Assembly (NCBI RefSeq): GCF_028288105.1
Contig: NZ_JAQBOI010000152.1
Span: forward strand, 1 to 39,469
Reading direction: 5' to 3'
Source: Mucilaginibacter sp.
GTDB lineage: Bacteria; Bacteroidota; Bacteroidia; Sphingobacteriales; Sphingobacteriaceae
Length of the DNA stretch: 39,469 nt
Both the position numbers and the translations under genes were made by a program. Below, one piece after another: positions 7,214 to 15,480 of the stretch. Every line of letters begins with the position of its first letter. The stretch's first letter is position 1. The notes below the pieces were generated by a model. The model saw only the letters and a program-made list of their open reading frames with translations. It had not been told where the DNA came from and ran no database searches.

Positions 7214-7942
7214 ATGATAGAAGAATTTTTCGCGCTGAACAGTTATCCCACACTGGCAACAGACCGCCCTTTTCAAGATAAGTTTATATTACTGTTTAAA
7301 ATATACGGGATAATTTTCCTGTTAAACTTTATTAGCGCCCCGTTAGCTTATCTGGCAGAGCACTTAGTAACACAGGTACTGCATTTAAAAAGCATCCAGG
7401 AACAATACAAAACTTCGATGCTGCGCTTTTTTGAAAAGTTTGGTTATTTAAAAGCAGTTTTATACATCTGCATTTTAGCACCAATAATTGAGGAGAGCAT
7501 ATTCAGGTTGCCGCTATCGTTGAAGCGCAGCCATATTGCTGTTGCTTTTGGGTTTGCGCTGGTATTACTTGCCCGCATAATACCCGGCCTGGCACAACAA
7601 AATTTAACTGTAAACATTTTGATTAGGGTAGCATTATTTGCTGCCGGATATTTTTCGCTCAATAAATTCCTACCAGAAGTTAAGGCACCAAATAACAGGC
7701 TTCAAACCCGGTTAATGATCATTTCTATAGTTGTATTTGGGCTGATGCACATTTTTAATTATGCGCCGCTGCAATGGAATATCATATTTATGTATCCATT
7801 ATTTGTTATACCACAGCTTTGCATGGGCTGGTTATTAACGTATGTCCGCTTTAAAAATGGTTTCTTTTGGGGGATGGGGTTACATGCGCTTATCAACAGC
7901 GTATCTATGTTGCTGTATATAGCGTTTAAGCACAAAATGTAA
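7214..7942 (+). CDS. CPBP-family (CAAX-protease-like) intramembrane metalloprotease
   Basis: This 242-residue polytopic membrane protein has several strongly hydrophobic segments. It carries the three motifs of the CPBP/Abi family: EESIFR (EExxxR, about residues 92-97), FGLMH with the metal-binding His (about residues 175-179), and HALIN near the C-terminus. The family includes Rce1-like prenyl-protein endopeptidases and bacteriocin-immunity proteins. The bacterial substrate is unknown. It lies 21 nt after the acyl-CoA synthetase gene and converges on the Kelch gene with only 2 bp between stops. Confidence 0.85.
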   Translation: MIEEFFALNSYPTLATDRPFQDKFILLFKIYGIIFLLNFISAPLAYLAEHLVTQVLHLKSIQEQYKTSMLRFFEKFGYLKAVLYICILAPIIEESIFRLPLSLKRSHIAVAFGFALVLLARIIPGLAQQNLTVNILIRVALFAAGYFSLNKFLPEVKAPNNRLQTRLMIISIVVFGLMHIFNYAPLQWNIIFMYPLFVIPQLCMGWLLTYVRFKNGFFWGMGLHALINSVSMLLYIAFKHKM

Positions 7943-7944
7943 TT

Positions 7945-8958
7945 TCAATTAGTTTTCCGGGGTGTGTACTTCCAAAAATCTTTTAAAAGGCCGGGGTTGC
8001 CCGTACCGATATAACCTATACCATCTATACCAAAACTCACCAGATCATAGCGGATAGGCCCTGTAAAATTGGTAATTTTTGACCAGTTGTTTGATGCAGT
8101 ATCATAAGCGTACCAATCATTGGCCGTTGCGGTAAGGGTAGAACCAAAGCCAACATACCCACTATTACCAATAGTAAACTGACCAGAAAATGCCCTGCCC
8201 TTACCCGGGAAATCAGCTTTTTTATCCCACTTATCAGCAATTGGGTCATACTGCCAAAAGTCTTTCTCGGCTATACTCGGAGAAGCCCCGCCTAACCCGG
8301 CGTATCCCTTGCCATTACTGGCAAATGCTGCTACACCAAAACTTCCGGTGCCCGGGTAGTCGGCCACACGTGTCCATTTATCCGCGTTAGCATCATACTT
8401 CCAAAAGTCCTTAAAATTTCCGGTGTAATCATTATTGGTGCCTAAGCCCATATAGCCGATACCATTTATTTCAAAAGCAATAACGTTTTCTCTTTTGCCG
8501 CCTGCAAAATCGGCTTTGCGCGTCCATTTATCATTAGCCGGGTTATACTCCCAAAAATCGTTATTCTGCGGAATATCATCGCCTGGGGTAGCCAGTCTTT
8601 TGCCAAACCCCGTACCAACATAACCTTTATTATTAATGCCAAAGCCCTTAACATATTCGCCTGCCTGGCCGGGATAATCGGCTTTGCGTGTCCATTTATC
8701 CGTTTTAGGGTCGTACTCCCAAAAATCATTTATCAGCTGCGAATTAAAACCACTGGCAGCATTCCCGCCTAAAATATAGCCCTTACCACCTATTGTAAAG
8801 CCAGATGAGCGTACACGCCCAACTCCCGGGAAATCGTCTAATTGAGCCCACAAACCGGGTAAACCGTTCGCATAATTTGGTACAAAGGGTTTATCCTTCT
8901 TGCAGGAAAAAAGCGTTAAAGTAAGTATCAGCAAAATGCCGGCTTTTTTAAACATCAT
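7945..8958 (-). CDS. Kelch-repeat lipoprotein
   Basis: This 337-residue protein has a lipoprotein-type signal (hydrophobic core, then LTLFSC with Cys19 followed by KKDK), so it is probably anchored in the outer membrane. The mature part consists of about six repeats of the form F-(W/E)Y(D/N)P-x-DKWT-x-(K/V)AD(F/Y)PG, each with a paired Gly-rich strand (GYxGxG), which should form a beta-propeller. Such cell-surface Kelch propellers in Bacteroidota usually mediate binding; the ligand is unknown. Two consecutive Met codons offer alternative starts one residue apart. It is a single gene, downstream of the HAD/CAT pair but separated from it by about 100 nt. Confidence 0.87.
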   Translation of the reverse strand: MMFKKAGILLILTLTLFSCKKDKPFVPNYANGLPGLWAQLDDFPGVGRVRSSGFTIGGKGYILGGNAASGFNSQLINDFWEYDPKTDKWTRKADYPGQAGEYVKGFGINNKGYVGTGFGKRLATPGDDIPQNNDFWEYNPANDKWTRKADFAGGKRENVIAFEINGIGYMGLGTNNDYTGNFKDFWKYDANADKWTRVADYPGTGSFGVAAFASNGKGYAGLGGASPSIAEKDFWQYDPIADKWDKKADFPGKGRAFSGQFTIGNSGYVGFGSTLTATANDWYAYDTASNNWSKITNFTGPIRYDLVSFGIDGIGYIGTGNPGLLKDFWKYTPRKTN

Positions 8959-9061
8959 ATATAATTGGTGGTGGTAAGTAAATATATCATTTACATTTTA
9001 CAATGCGCAATGATACAAGTACATAAAGCATACGTCCTGGTATCGCATTCAGTTGCTTTTG

Positions 9062-9682
9062 CTACCGATCAAGCAGTTCCTGGAAAAGATCGATAAACTC
9101 ACCTATCTGGCGGCCGTCCATCAGGCCATGATGCACGGTAACAGATACAGGCATGCTCTTTTTATCATCCTGCTCAGTAACTTTTCCTAATGATATTTTT
9201 GGCATGCTATCCTTGAATGTAAAGCTGCGGGCGTGCGTTAATCCTGTAAAGTTTACCCATGGGATAGCCGAGATATGCAAAACATTAAATATCGGCCTTA
9301 GTTCGAGCCCTACGGTACTTTGTACACGCTTTATCTCCTGCTGTGCATCAGTCACAAATTCGGCAAAATCAGGTTTATAATCTATATAAGAAAAGCCAAA
9401 AGTGGTATCGGGGCGGCTGATGGTTGTTGATGCATGCACTTCATCATACAAAAACACCTCATCGTTTTCCACGCGATATCTGAATCCCTCAATACCATTG
9501 GCTGCCTTTAATATGCAATGCAGGTAGTATAAAAAGAAAGAAACACCCTGCTCCTTTGCTTTTTGATAAGCTATGGTTACATCAACGTTTACTGTCGCAC
9601 CAAAAAAGGGCTCTTCGAAACTATTAAAAAACTTAAAGTGATGTGTCCGGTACCAGGTATCAAGATCAATTTTTATTTTCAT
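9062..9682 (-). CDS. chloramphenicol acetyltransferase-like acyltransferase
   Basis: This 206-residue protein follows the CAT fold from end to end: N-terminal IDLDTWYRTHHFKFF, the central WVNFTGLTH segment, and the catalytic VHHGLMDG (HHxxxDG, His near residue 184) close to the C-terminus. It should act as a CoA-dependent O-acyltransferase trimer in the cytoplasm. The substrate is unknown. Many chromosomal CAT-like proteins in Bacteroidota lack resistance activity, and nothing here (no mobile element, ordinary base composition) suggests an acquired resistance gene. It starts 3 nt after the HAD gene ends, so the two probably form an operon. Confidence 0.85.
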   Translation of the reverse strand: MKIKIDLDTWYRTHHFKFFNSFEEPFFGATVNVDVTIAYQKAKEQGVSFFLYYLHCILKAANGIEGFRYRVENDEVFLYDEVHASTTISRPDTTFGFSYIDYKPDFAEFVTDAQQEIKRVQSTVGLELRPIFNVLHISAIPWVNFTGLTHARSFTFKDSMPKISLGKVTEQDDKKSMPVSVTVHHGLMDGRQIGEFIDLFQELLDR

Positions 9683-9685
9683 GTT

Positions 9686-10369
9686 TTACAGGTACGCTAA
9701 TATATCTTTTATAGTTACAGCGCTTTTAAAACGTTCGTTATCTATACTGTGCTCTATCTGCTCATGCGCCCAGGTAATGTGATAAGGCACGTGTACAGCA
9801 TGCCCGCCAATGTTTAGCACCGGCATAATATCGCTTTTAAGGGAATTACCCACCATCAGTAATTCTTCGGGCTGTATGTCGAGGTGTTTTATCAGCTTCA
9901 GGTAGTTGGCATCATCCTTCTCGCTCATAATTTCGATATGATGGAAATATGGACTAAGGCCCGATTTTTTTAGTTTCCGTTCCTGATCCAGCAGGTCGCC
10001 TTTTGTGGCTACCACTAAGCGGTATTTACCTTTTAATGTTTCCAGTACTTCTTCTACCCCATCAAGCAGCTCGATAGGCTGGTTCAGCATTTGCTTACCC
10101 AATTCTATTATTTGCCCTACAACCTCAATACTTAAAGTGTTTTGAGTGATGTTCATGGCGGCTTCTATCATTGATAGTATAAAGCCTTTTATACCGTATC
10201 CGTAAAGCCCAAGATTAGCCAACTCTATTTTTAAAAGCTCGCGTTCCAGTTCATGCTCTGAGGCGTACTGCTGCAGCAATATGCAAAACTGTTCTTCTGT
10301 TTGCCTAAAATAGGGCTCGTTCACCCAAAGGGTATCGTCGGCATCAAACGCGATCACTTTAATATTCAT
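9686..10369 (-). CDS. HAD-superfamily hydrolase
   Basis: This 227-residue haloacid-dehalogenase-like phosphatase has motif I DADDTLW (DxDxT with nucleophile Asp), motif II VVATKGD (T in strand 2), motif III Lys near SEKDDANYLK, and motif IV VGNSLKSDI. The helical cap between motifs I and II makes it a C1-cap enzyme of the YjjG/phosphoglycolate-phosphatase type. It probably dephosphorylates a small metabolite such as a nucleotide or sugar phosphate. It is co-oriented with and 3 nt from the CAT-like gene. A -7 box lies only 6 nt before its ATG, so the transcript may be leaderless. Confidence 0.88.
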   Translation of the reverse strand: MNIKVIAFDADDTLWVNEPYFRQTEEQFCILLQQYASEHELERELLKIELANLGLYGYGIKGFILSMIEAAMNITQNTLSIEVVGQIIELGKQMLNQPIELLDGVEEVLETLKGKYRLVVATKGDLLDQERKLKKSGLSPYFHHIEIMSEKDDANYLKLIKHLDIQPEELLMVGNSLKSDIMPVLNIGGHAVHVPYHITWAHEQIEHSIDNERFKSAVTIKDILAYL

Positions 10370-10374
10370 GGCGC

Positions 10375-10382
10375 CAAATTTA
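10375..10382 (-). promoter_or_regulatory. -7 box of the HAD-CAT operon, adjacent to the start codon
   Basis: On the minus strand this reads TAAATTTG (TAnnTTTG). Its final G lies 6 nt before the A of the HAD start codon, which would put transcription initiation at or next to the ATG. There is no clear -33 element; the upstream side is the AGTGATTT repeat. Confidence 0.5.
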
Positions 10383-10415
10383 GTGATTTAGTGAATGATT
10401 GATTTAGTGATTTTT
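10378..10415. repeat. Degenerate 8-nt TTTAGTGA repeat
   Basis: TTTAGTGA words, partly disrupted by ATGATTG, lie upstream of the HAD gene and belong to the same word family as 5081-5112. The stretch up to 10500 holds nothing else I can recognise. Confidence 0.5.
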
Positions 10416-10503
10416 GTAATGGCGATTTTATAGACCCAATAAAAAACCGGGCTAAGTCTTCGACAGGCACAGACTGACAAACATAGCGGCTTATCATTTC
10501 GTG

Positions 10504-10667
10504 ATTTTACTCACCCGGTCATTGCTTCGCTCGACCACCCTCTCTTCGCTGCGCGGAAAGAGGGTATCACATTTTTTGTTTATAGAGGTTAGGGAGAGGA
10601 TTCTTTTTCACCCTCTTTGCGAAGCAGAGAGGGTCGGCCAGCGCAGCGTAGCCGGGGTGAGTAAAAT
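10504..10667. repeat. Large inverted-repeat element (MITE/REP-like)
   Basis: The arms begin ATTTTACTCACCCGG (from 10504) and end CCGGGGTGAGTAAAAT (to 10667). They pair over about 60 bases each, including an inner ACCCTCTCTTCGCTGCG...AAAGAGGGT and its partner ACCCTCTTTGCGAAGCAGAGAGGGT. The centre (about 10567-10607) is unpaired and AG/T-rich. A short open frame crosses it but is just the repeat read through. It lies in the 368-bp gap upstream of lysS and is similar in design, though not in sequence, to the 17-126 element. Confidence 0.8.
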
Positions 10668-10674
10668 ATCCGCC

Positions 10675-10690
10675 TCACATCTCATATCTC
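10675..10690. repeat. 7-nt periodic TCACATC/TCATATC repeat
   Basis: TCACATC, TCATATC and TCGC follow one another between the large inverted repeat and the lysS -7 box. It is a short member of the periodic-word class. Confidence 0.4.
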
Positions 10691-10702
10691 GCTTAAAAAT
10701 CC

Positions 10703-10710
10703 TATTTTTG
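10703..10710 (+). promoter_or_regulatory. -7 box of the lysS promoter
   Basis: TATTTTTG matches TAnnTTTG, 28 nt before the lysS ATG. No -33 TTTG is present at 19-nt spacing. Confidence 0.5.
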
Positions 10711-10737
10711 CACCCTTAATAAATACCCTTTTACAAT

Positions 10738-12459
10738 ATGAGTATTGCACTATCCGAACAGGAAATTATACGTCGCGAATCGTTACAAAAACTACGCGAA
10801 CTGGGCATAAACCCTTATCCTGCCGAAGCTTTTGATGTGACCGCGTGGGCACAGGATATTAATGACAATTTTGAAGCCAACCCGGATAAGTATAAACAGG
10901 TTGTAATTGCAGGCCGTATCATGACGCGCCGTATTATGGGCAGCGCATCATTTGCCGAGATCCAGGATAGTACCGGCCGTGTGCAGATCTATATCAAACG
11001 CGATGATATTTGCCCCGGTGAGGACAAAACGTTGTACAATACCGTATTTAAAAAGCTTTTGGATATTGGCGATTACGTAGGTATAAAAGGCTATGTATTC
11101 CTTACCCAAACAGGTGAGATCTCGGTACATACTGAAGAGCTTATCGTCCTTTCAAAATCGTTGAAACCGCTGCCGGTGGTTAAGCGTGAAGATGATGGTA
11201 CCATACACGATGGTTTTACCGACCCCGAAATGCGTTACCGCCAGCGTTATGTTGATTTAACCGTTAACCCCGAATACAAAAACATATTCATTAACCGCTC
11301 TAAAGTGATCAGCAGTATGCGCAATTACTTTAACGCGCAAGGCTGGATGGAAGTAGAAACCCCTATCCTGCAACCTGTGCATGGCGGTGCAGCGGCCCGT
11401 CCGTTTGCCACACATCACAACACTTTGGATATGGGCCTGTTCCTGCGTATTGCCAATGAGCTTTACCTTAAACGCCTTATCGTTGCCGGCTTTGATGGTG
11501 TTTACGAGTTTGGTAAAATGTTCCGTAACGAGGGTATGGACCGCACCCACAACCCGGAGTTTACCGCCATGGAGATTTATGTAGCTTACAAAGATTATAT
11601 ATGGATGATGGCCATGGTGGAGGAGTGTTTAGAAACTGTTGCTAAAGCCGTTCATGGCATCCCTGTGGTGCATGTTGGCCAGCACGAAATAAACTTTGCC
11701 GGCCCTTACGAGAAGCTGTCTATGTATGATTCTATCCTGAAATATACGGGTATAGATGTATCTGCCATGGACGAAGAAGGCCTGCGTAAAGTATGTGCCG
11801 ATCTTGCCATTGAGGTAGATGCCAGTATGGGTAAAGGCAAACTGATAGACGAGATCTTTAGCGCTAAGGTAGAGCACAACCTGATACAGCCAACGTACAT
11901 TACCGACTACCCTATTGAGATGACGCCGCTTGCCAAAAAGCACCGTACAAAAGATGGCCTGGTAGAGCGTTTTGAGTTGTTTGTAAATGGTAAAGAGATT
12001 GCGAATGCTTATTCGGAATTAAACGACCCTATCGATCAGCGCGAGCGCTTAGAAGAGCAATTAATACTGGCCGGCCGTGGCGATGATGAAGCCATGGCAA
12101 TGGATGACGACTTTTTACGCGCCCTTGAATACGGTATGCCGCCAACATCAGGCTTAGGTATAGGTATTGATAGGTTAGTGATGCTAATGACCAACCAGAG
12201 CACTATACAGGAAGTATTATTCTTCCCGCAGATGCGCCCTGAAAAGAAAGCAAAAGCGCCAAGTATAGAAGATTTCACAAACATTGGCGTTCCTGCTGAG
12301 TGGGTACCTGTCCTTAACAAAATGGGCTTCAACACCGTTGAGGAACTTAAAGCCGGTAACCCCAACAAGGTGTTTAACGACCTTGGCGGAATGCGTAAAA
12401 AATTAAAACTCGATATTACCATGCCGGTAAAAGAAACGGTTATGGCCTGGTTTGAATAA
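10738..12459 (+). CDS. lysS: lysyl-tRNA synthetase (class II)
   Basis: This 573-residue enzyme charges tRNA-Lys with lysine. The N-terminal OB-fold anticodon-binding domain (about residues 55-150: [29 protein letters not shown]) is followed by the class II catalytic core, with motif 2 [21 protein letters not shown] and motif 3 [12 protein letters not shown]. Bacterial LysS proteins are usually about 500 residues; this one has an extra C-terminal segment of about 70 residues after the FFPQMRPE end of the core ([18 protein letters not shown]...), which looks like a small helical helix-hairpin-helix-type domain seen in Bacteroidota. The start at 10738 gives the expected N-terminus. Confidence 0.96.
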   Translation: MSIALSEQEIIRRESLQKLRELGINPYPAEAFDVTAWAQDINDNFEANPDKYKQVVIAGRIMTRRIMGSASFAEIQDSTGRVQIYIKRDDICPGEDKTLYNTVFKKLLDIGDYVGIKGYVFLTQTGEISVHTEELIVLSKSLKPLPVVKREDDGTIHDGFTDPEMRYRQRYVDLTVNPEYKNIFINRSKVISSMRNYFNAQGWMEVETPILQPVHGGAAARPFATHHNTLDMGLFLRIANELYLKRLIVAGFDGVYEFGKMFRNEGMDRTHNPEFTAMEIYVAYKDYIWMMAMVEECLETVAKAVHGIPVVHVGQHEINFAGPYEKLSMYDSILKYTGIDVSAMDEEGLRKVCADLAIEVDASMGKGKLIDEIFSAKVEHNLIQPTYITDYPIEMTPLAKKHRTKDGLVERFELFVNGKEIANAYSELNDPIDQRERLEEQLILAGRGDDEAMAMDDDFLRALEYGMPPTSGLGIGIDRLVMLMTNQSTIQEVLFFPQMRPEKKAKAPSIEDFTNIGVPAEWVPVLNKMGFNTVEELKAGNPNKVFNDLGGMRKKLKLDITMPVKETVMAWFE

Positions 12460-12470
12460 TGATTTCATTA

Positions 12471-12581
12471 TTTTACCACAGAGAACACTGAGGATTATCA
12501 AATCTTATAACCACAAAGAGCACGGAGTGAAACAACCTCTGTACTCTTTGTGGTTTTTCTTTGTGACCTCTGTGGTTAATA
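12471..12581. repeat. Nested inverted repeat between lysS and the AraC gene
   Basis: The outer arms ACCACAGAG (12475-12483) and CTCTGTGGT (12568-12576) are perfect, as are the inner arms AACCACAAAGAG (12509-12520) and CTCTTTGTGGTT (12544-12555). The sequence reads as repeated CCACARAG-type 8-nt words. It lies between convergent genes and could act as a bidirectional terminator. A 98-residue open frame across it is an artefact of the repeat. Confidence 0.75.
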
Positions 12582-12616
12582 TAATATTTTGCTGTTTAGA
12601 ATACCTCCCACGACTT

Positions 12617-13528
12617 TTAACACATTTTTCTGAAATAGCCTGGCTGCACTCCATATTCCGATTTAAATGCACGGCAAAAAGCGCTGAAATCTTCAAATCC
12701 GCATCTCCAGGTGATCTCGTATACAGGCTTGTCAGTAAGTTTCAATAATTCCGCGGCTCGTTGTAGCCGGATCCTCATGAGGTATTGATGCGGAGTGACG
12801 TGGAAAACAAATTTGAATTGCCTAACTAATTGAGGAATGGATAAACAGGCTATATTGCTTATTGCGTTTAAATCGGTTTTGTCCATATAAAAAGATTGCA
12901 ACATATCCTTAGCCATACATAAGCGTTTGTATATTTCGGTTTTTGTATTTGGCTTAACCGCATTTACATTTCTTACCTGTTTTGATGCCGATAAATGCAT
13001 CCGAATTAAATTGCTCAATATAAAAACCAAATGCTCATCAACTACCCAGCTATCGTATCCCTTACCATTAAGTGCAGAAATAAGGTTGTGCAATTGTATC
13101 TGTAAGTCCGGATCAATATCATTTAAGGTCTGGAAGAACTCGGGGGTATTGCCACCAGTTTTAAAAGGATCATCAAGCAGGTGTTCTTCTCTGCCCAATA
13201 CATCCCTAAACACTGAAGAGGCAAAATCTCTTTCAAAAAAAACCGACAATACTCGCGCACTTTCGCCATTATCTATACGGCAGGAATAAGGTTGATCATC
13301 ATTCATCATCAGAAATTGTCCCGGCCTAACGGCAATGCTACGATTGCCTATCCCATACCATTCTTCGCCGCTTAGTACGGTTTTAAAGGAAAGGCAGCCC
13401 ACATGATGATCACAATTACTGTAGCGGCTTAATGCATTAAAAATAATATTATGCTTTTTAAATTTGCTAAAATGCGATCGTTCGTCAAACCCAGGCTTAG
13501 TATGATCGGGTAGTGTGGTAAAATACAT
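12617..13528 (-). CDS. AraC-family transcriptional regulator
   Basis: This 303-residue protein has an N-terminal cupin-like sensing region (GEEWYGIGNRSIAVRPGQFLMMNDDQPYS) and a C-terminal double helix-turn-helix domain of about 100 residues. The second HTH is the recognisable VYEITWRCGFEDFSAFCRAFKSEYGVQPGYFRK. It should activate or repress nearby genes in response to an unknown ligand. The divergent SGNH hydrolase gene 167 bp away is the obvious candidate target. Its 3' end faces lysS across a long inverted repeat. Confidence 0.92.
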   Translation of the reverse strand: MYFTTLPDHTKPGFDERSHFSKFKKHNIIFNALSRYSNCDHHVGCLSFKTVLSGEEWYGIGNRSIAVRPGQFLMMNDDQPYSCRIDNGESARVLSVFFERDFASSVFRDVLGREEHLLDDPFKTGGNTPEFFQTLNDIDPDLQIQLHNLISALNGKGYDSWVVDEHLVFILSNLIRMHLSASKQVRNVNAVKPNTKTEIYKRLCMAKDMLQSFYMDKTDLNAISNIACLSIPQLVRQFKFVFHVTPHQYLMRIRLQRAAELLKLTDKPVYEITWRCGFEDFSAFCRAFKSEYGVQPGYFRKMC

Positions 13529-13658
13529 ATGGTTTGTTGCTTATCTAATTTATCCTGAATTGACCAGTGTAAGTTAGCAATTATGAGATACACAAGTGTT
13601 ACTACAATTCTTTATCCATTTTGAGCATTTCTGCACAATACCGGGCATTCTCAAAGTA

Positions 13659-13666
13659 TACTTTTG
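13659..13666 (+). promoter_or_regulatory. -7 box of the SGNH hydrolase promoter
   Basis: TACTTTTG matches TAnnTTTG, 30 nt before the ATG. There is no consensus -33 at the ideal spacing, consistent with, but not proof of, activator dependence on the divergent AraC protein. Confidence 0.45.
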
Positions 13667-13695
13667 CATAAATCCGTAGATTAAAAAACACTTTT

Positions 13696-14379
13696 ATGAA
13701 AAAGATCGTCTTTATACTTTTTTTTAGTTTGATATCAATTGCAGCAATCAGCCAAACTCTGGCATCTGATACCATTCAGTATGAGAAGGAATATTACCAA
13801 AAACGGACAGCTATTTTCAACAGCGAACCGGTAATAAAAGGTAAAATTATATTCTTAGGGAATAGCATAACACAATTTGGAGATTGGAAAAAATTGCTGA
13901 ATGATTCAAGTGTAATTAACAGGGGGATTGCAGCCGACAATACCCAGGGTGTTTTAGCCCGCTTAAATGATGTTATAATCCGCCAACCGGCGAAGCTTTT
14001 TATCGAGGTTGGAATAAATGATATCGCTCAAAATATCCCCCCACAAATCATTATAAAAAATATTTTATTAATTATTGAGCGGGTACATACACAATCACCG
14101 GAAACGGAAATATATGTTGATAGCATTTTACCTACAAATGATAACGCCAAAAATGATTATCCGGATGTTTTCAACAAAAACGATCAGATAAACGCCATAG
14201 ACGATCAATTAGAACGCAATGCAAAAGGTAGCAGGTATACTTATATTGATTTGAAAAGTAAGCTTAAAGATAAAAATGGCAAGCTTGATGCAAAGTATGC
14301 AATGCCTGATGGTCTTCACCTTAACAAGCTTGGCTATAACGTTTGGGTTGATTTTTTAAAAACAAAAAAATACCTATAG
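13696..14379 (+). CDS. secreted SGNH/GDSL-family hydrolase
   Basis: This 227-residue protein has a signal peptide (hydrophobic core residues 4-17, cleavage probably after AISQ). All four SGNH blocks are visible: block I FLGNSITQFGDW (Ser nucleophile in GNSIT), block II NRGIAADNTQ (Gly), block III VEVGINDIAQ (GxND), and block V DGLHLNKLGY (DxxH). It should be a periplasmic or extracellular esterase, perhaps a carbohydrate acetylesterase or lysophospholipase-like enzyme. The divergent AraC gene is its likely regulator. Confidence 0.9.
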   Translation: MKKIVFILFFSLISIAAISQTLASDTIQYEKEYYQKRTAIFNSEPVIKGKIIFLGNSITQFGDWKKLLNDSSVINRGIAADNTQGVLARLNDVIIRQPAKLFIEVGINDIAQNIPPQIIIKNILLIIERVHTQSPETEIYVDSILPTNDNAKNDYPDVFNKNDQINAIDDQLERNAKGSRYTYIDLKSKLKDKNGKLDAKYAMPDGLHLNKLGYNVWVDFLKTKKYL

Positions 14380-14463
14380 TTTGAATTTAACAGTTTATTT
14401 GCCCGCCTGCGCATAATTTATATTCGTAAACAAATAAGCCAAAAGGATGACTAACAACTTTCA

Positions 14464-14496
14464 TGAATAAAAACGCCTATACAACGCCTTTATTCA
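14464..14496 (+). terminator. Hairpin after the SGNH hydrolase gene
   Basis: TGAATAAA (14464-14471) and TTTATTCA (14489-14496) form a perfect 8-bp stem around a 17-nt loop containing AACGCC twice. It has no long T tract, so termination is uncertain. The AACGCC/TTTATTC words also occur at about 4357-4395. The rest of the 14380-14576 gap shows nothing I can name. Confidence 0.4.
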
Positions 14497-14576
14497 CAAT
14501 TCCTTAACAAAATCATAAAGAGAATAAAACCTGCGTTTAATAGTTGTTGTTTAGTTTTATACCGAACACACTATAA

Positions 14577-14828
14577 ATGAATGTCATGACAAATTCAATC
14601 CTTGAGATAACCGAAAACGAGTATCTGATAAAACTAAACAGGAGTAATTTCGACCTGTCATTTATCCGCAGTCTTTTAAAAATAGTTGAAGTATCAAAGC
14701 CTGCAAAAAGCAAGAGCGATGATGACTCTTACTACTATAGCGACGCGCCTGTAATCGACAGACGTATAGAACCTAATTTAAATCACTCATCAGAGCCTGA
14801 TTATTTCAGCAACCTCGACGAGAAATAA
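14577..14828 (+). CDS. small hypothetical protein
   Basis: This is an 83-residue protein (80 if the second Met at 14586 is used). The N-terminal half is well ordered in composition (ILEITENEYLIKLNRSNFDLSFIRSLLKIVE), suggesting a strand followed by a helix. The C-terminal half is polar and acidic with SDDDSYYYSD and is probably disordered. I believe related small proteins starting with the EYLIKL...FDL..I..LL pattern occur widely in Sphingobacteriaceae, but no function is known to me. There is no signal peptide. It stands alone and converges on the TPR-like membrane protein gene with a 24-nt gap. Confidence 0.65.
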   Translation: MNVMTNSILEITENEYLIKLNRSNFDLSFIRSLLKIVEVSKPAKSKSDDDSYYYSDAPVIDRRIEPNLNHSSEPDYFSNLDEK

Positions 14829-14852
14829 AAAGCTTCTTTCGATCTTTTCTTC

Positions 14853-15407
14853 TTAGAATTTTTGACGGAAACCGCCGCGTATTACCTGCTGCTTATCCAT
14901 CTGTGCCATTTGGCCCTTCATCATCTTTATCTGATCGGCAAGCAATTTGTTCTTGTCTTCCTTAGCGGCTTCTTTTAAATATATTTCGGCTTCGCGCTTG
15001 TTGCGTTTTGCCATTGCAATACCTGCCAGGCTTAATTTAGCCAACGCTATATTGTGCGACATGCCCATTCCTAACTGAAGCGCTTTCTTGAAGTATTTTT
15101 CTGATTTTAAAGGCGCTGTGCGCGATTCTATTAAACCTATTAATAGGTTGTAGTAGCCATGCTGGCTTTTATATAATTGTTTTTCGTAATCGGTAATTCT
15201 CGCAAGAGATGCTTCGGCTTTTTCAGAATTTTCTTTACGCAGGTAAAATTGCGCAAGCAGCATGTTTTCGTTAAAAAAGAAGGTAAGCAGTACAATACCG
15301 CCTAATAAAAACAGAGTGATCCCCCAGCCCCAAAAACCAAAGCCACACAGTGTAACACCGGCGCCCATCATAACACAAGCAATAATTAACCTAACTATAT
15401 TTGACAT
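14853..15407 (-). CDS. membrane protein with TPR-like cytoplasmic region
   Basis: This 184-residue protein has two adjacent hydrophobic segments at the N-terminus (about residues 5-22 and 25-46). They are followed by helical repeats resembling tetratricopeptides (EKAEASLARI..., SEKYFKKALQLGMGMSHNIALAKLSLAGIAMAKRNKREAEIYLKEA), written here as separate patches. The C-terminus is Met/Gln/Lys-rich (MMKGQMAQMDKQQ). It probably acts as a membrane-tethered scaffold. I do not recognise a named family. It is divergent from ung with a 73-bp shared promoter region. Confidence 0.65.
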   Translation of the reverse strand: MSNIVRLIIACVMMGAGVTLCGFGFWGWGITLFLLGGIVLLTFFFNENMLLAQFYLRKENSEKAEASLARITDYEKQLYKSQHGYYNLLIGLIESRTAPLKSEKYFKKALQLGMGMSHNIALAKLSLAGIAMAKRNKREAEIYLKEAAKEDKNKLLADQIKMMKGQMAQMDKQQVIRGGFRQKF

Positions 15408-15480
15408 AATTTGTATTAGTATAAAAACAGTTGCAAATATCGTTATTTGTAAGCTAAATAAAACATCAGTATTAATATTT

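Noticed and set aside
9062..9682. Acquired chloramphenicol resistance gene
   Set aside because: The CAT fold and HHxxxDG motif are present, but it sits in an operon with a HAD hydrolase, without mobile elements or unusual composition. A housekeeping acyltransferase of unknown substrate is more likely.
10501..10719. 72-residue plus-strand frame upstream of lysS
   Set aside because: It is a read-through of the large inverted repeat and the lysS promoter.
12452..12748. 98-residue plus-strand frame between lysS and the AraC gene
   Set aside because: It spans the nested inverted repeat and the antisense of the AraC HTH; no independent coding signal.
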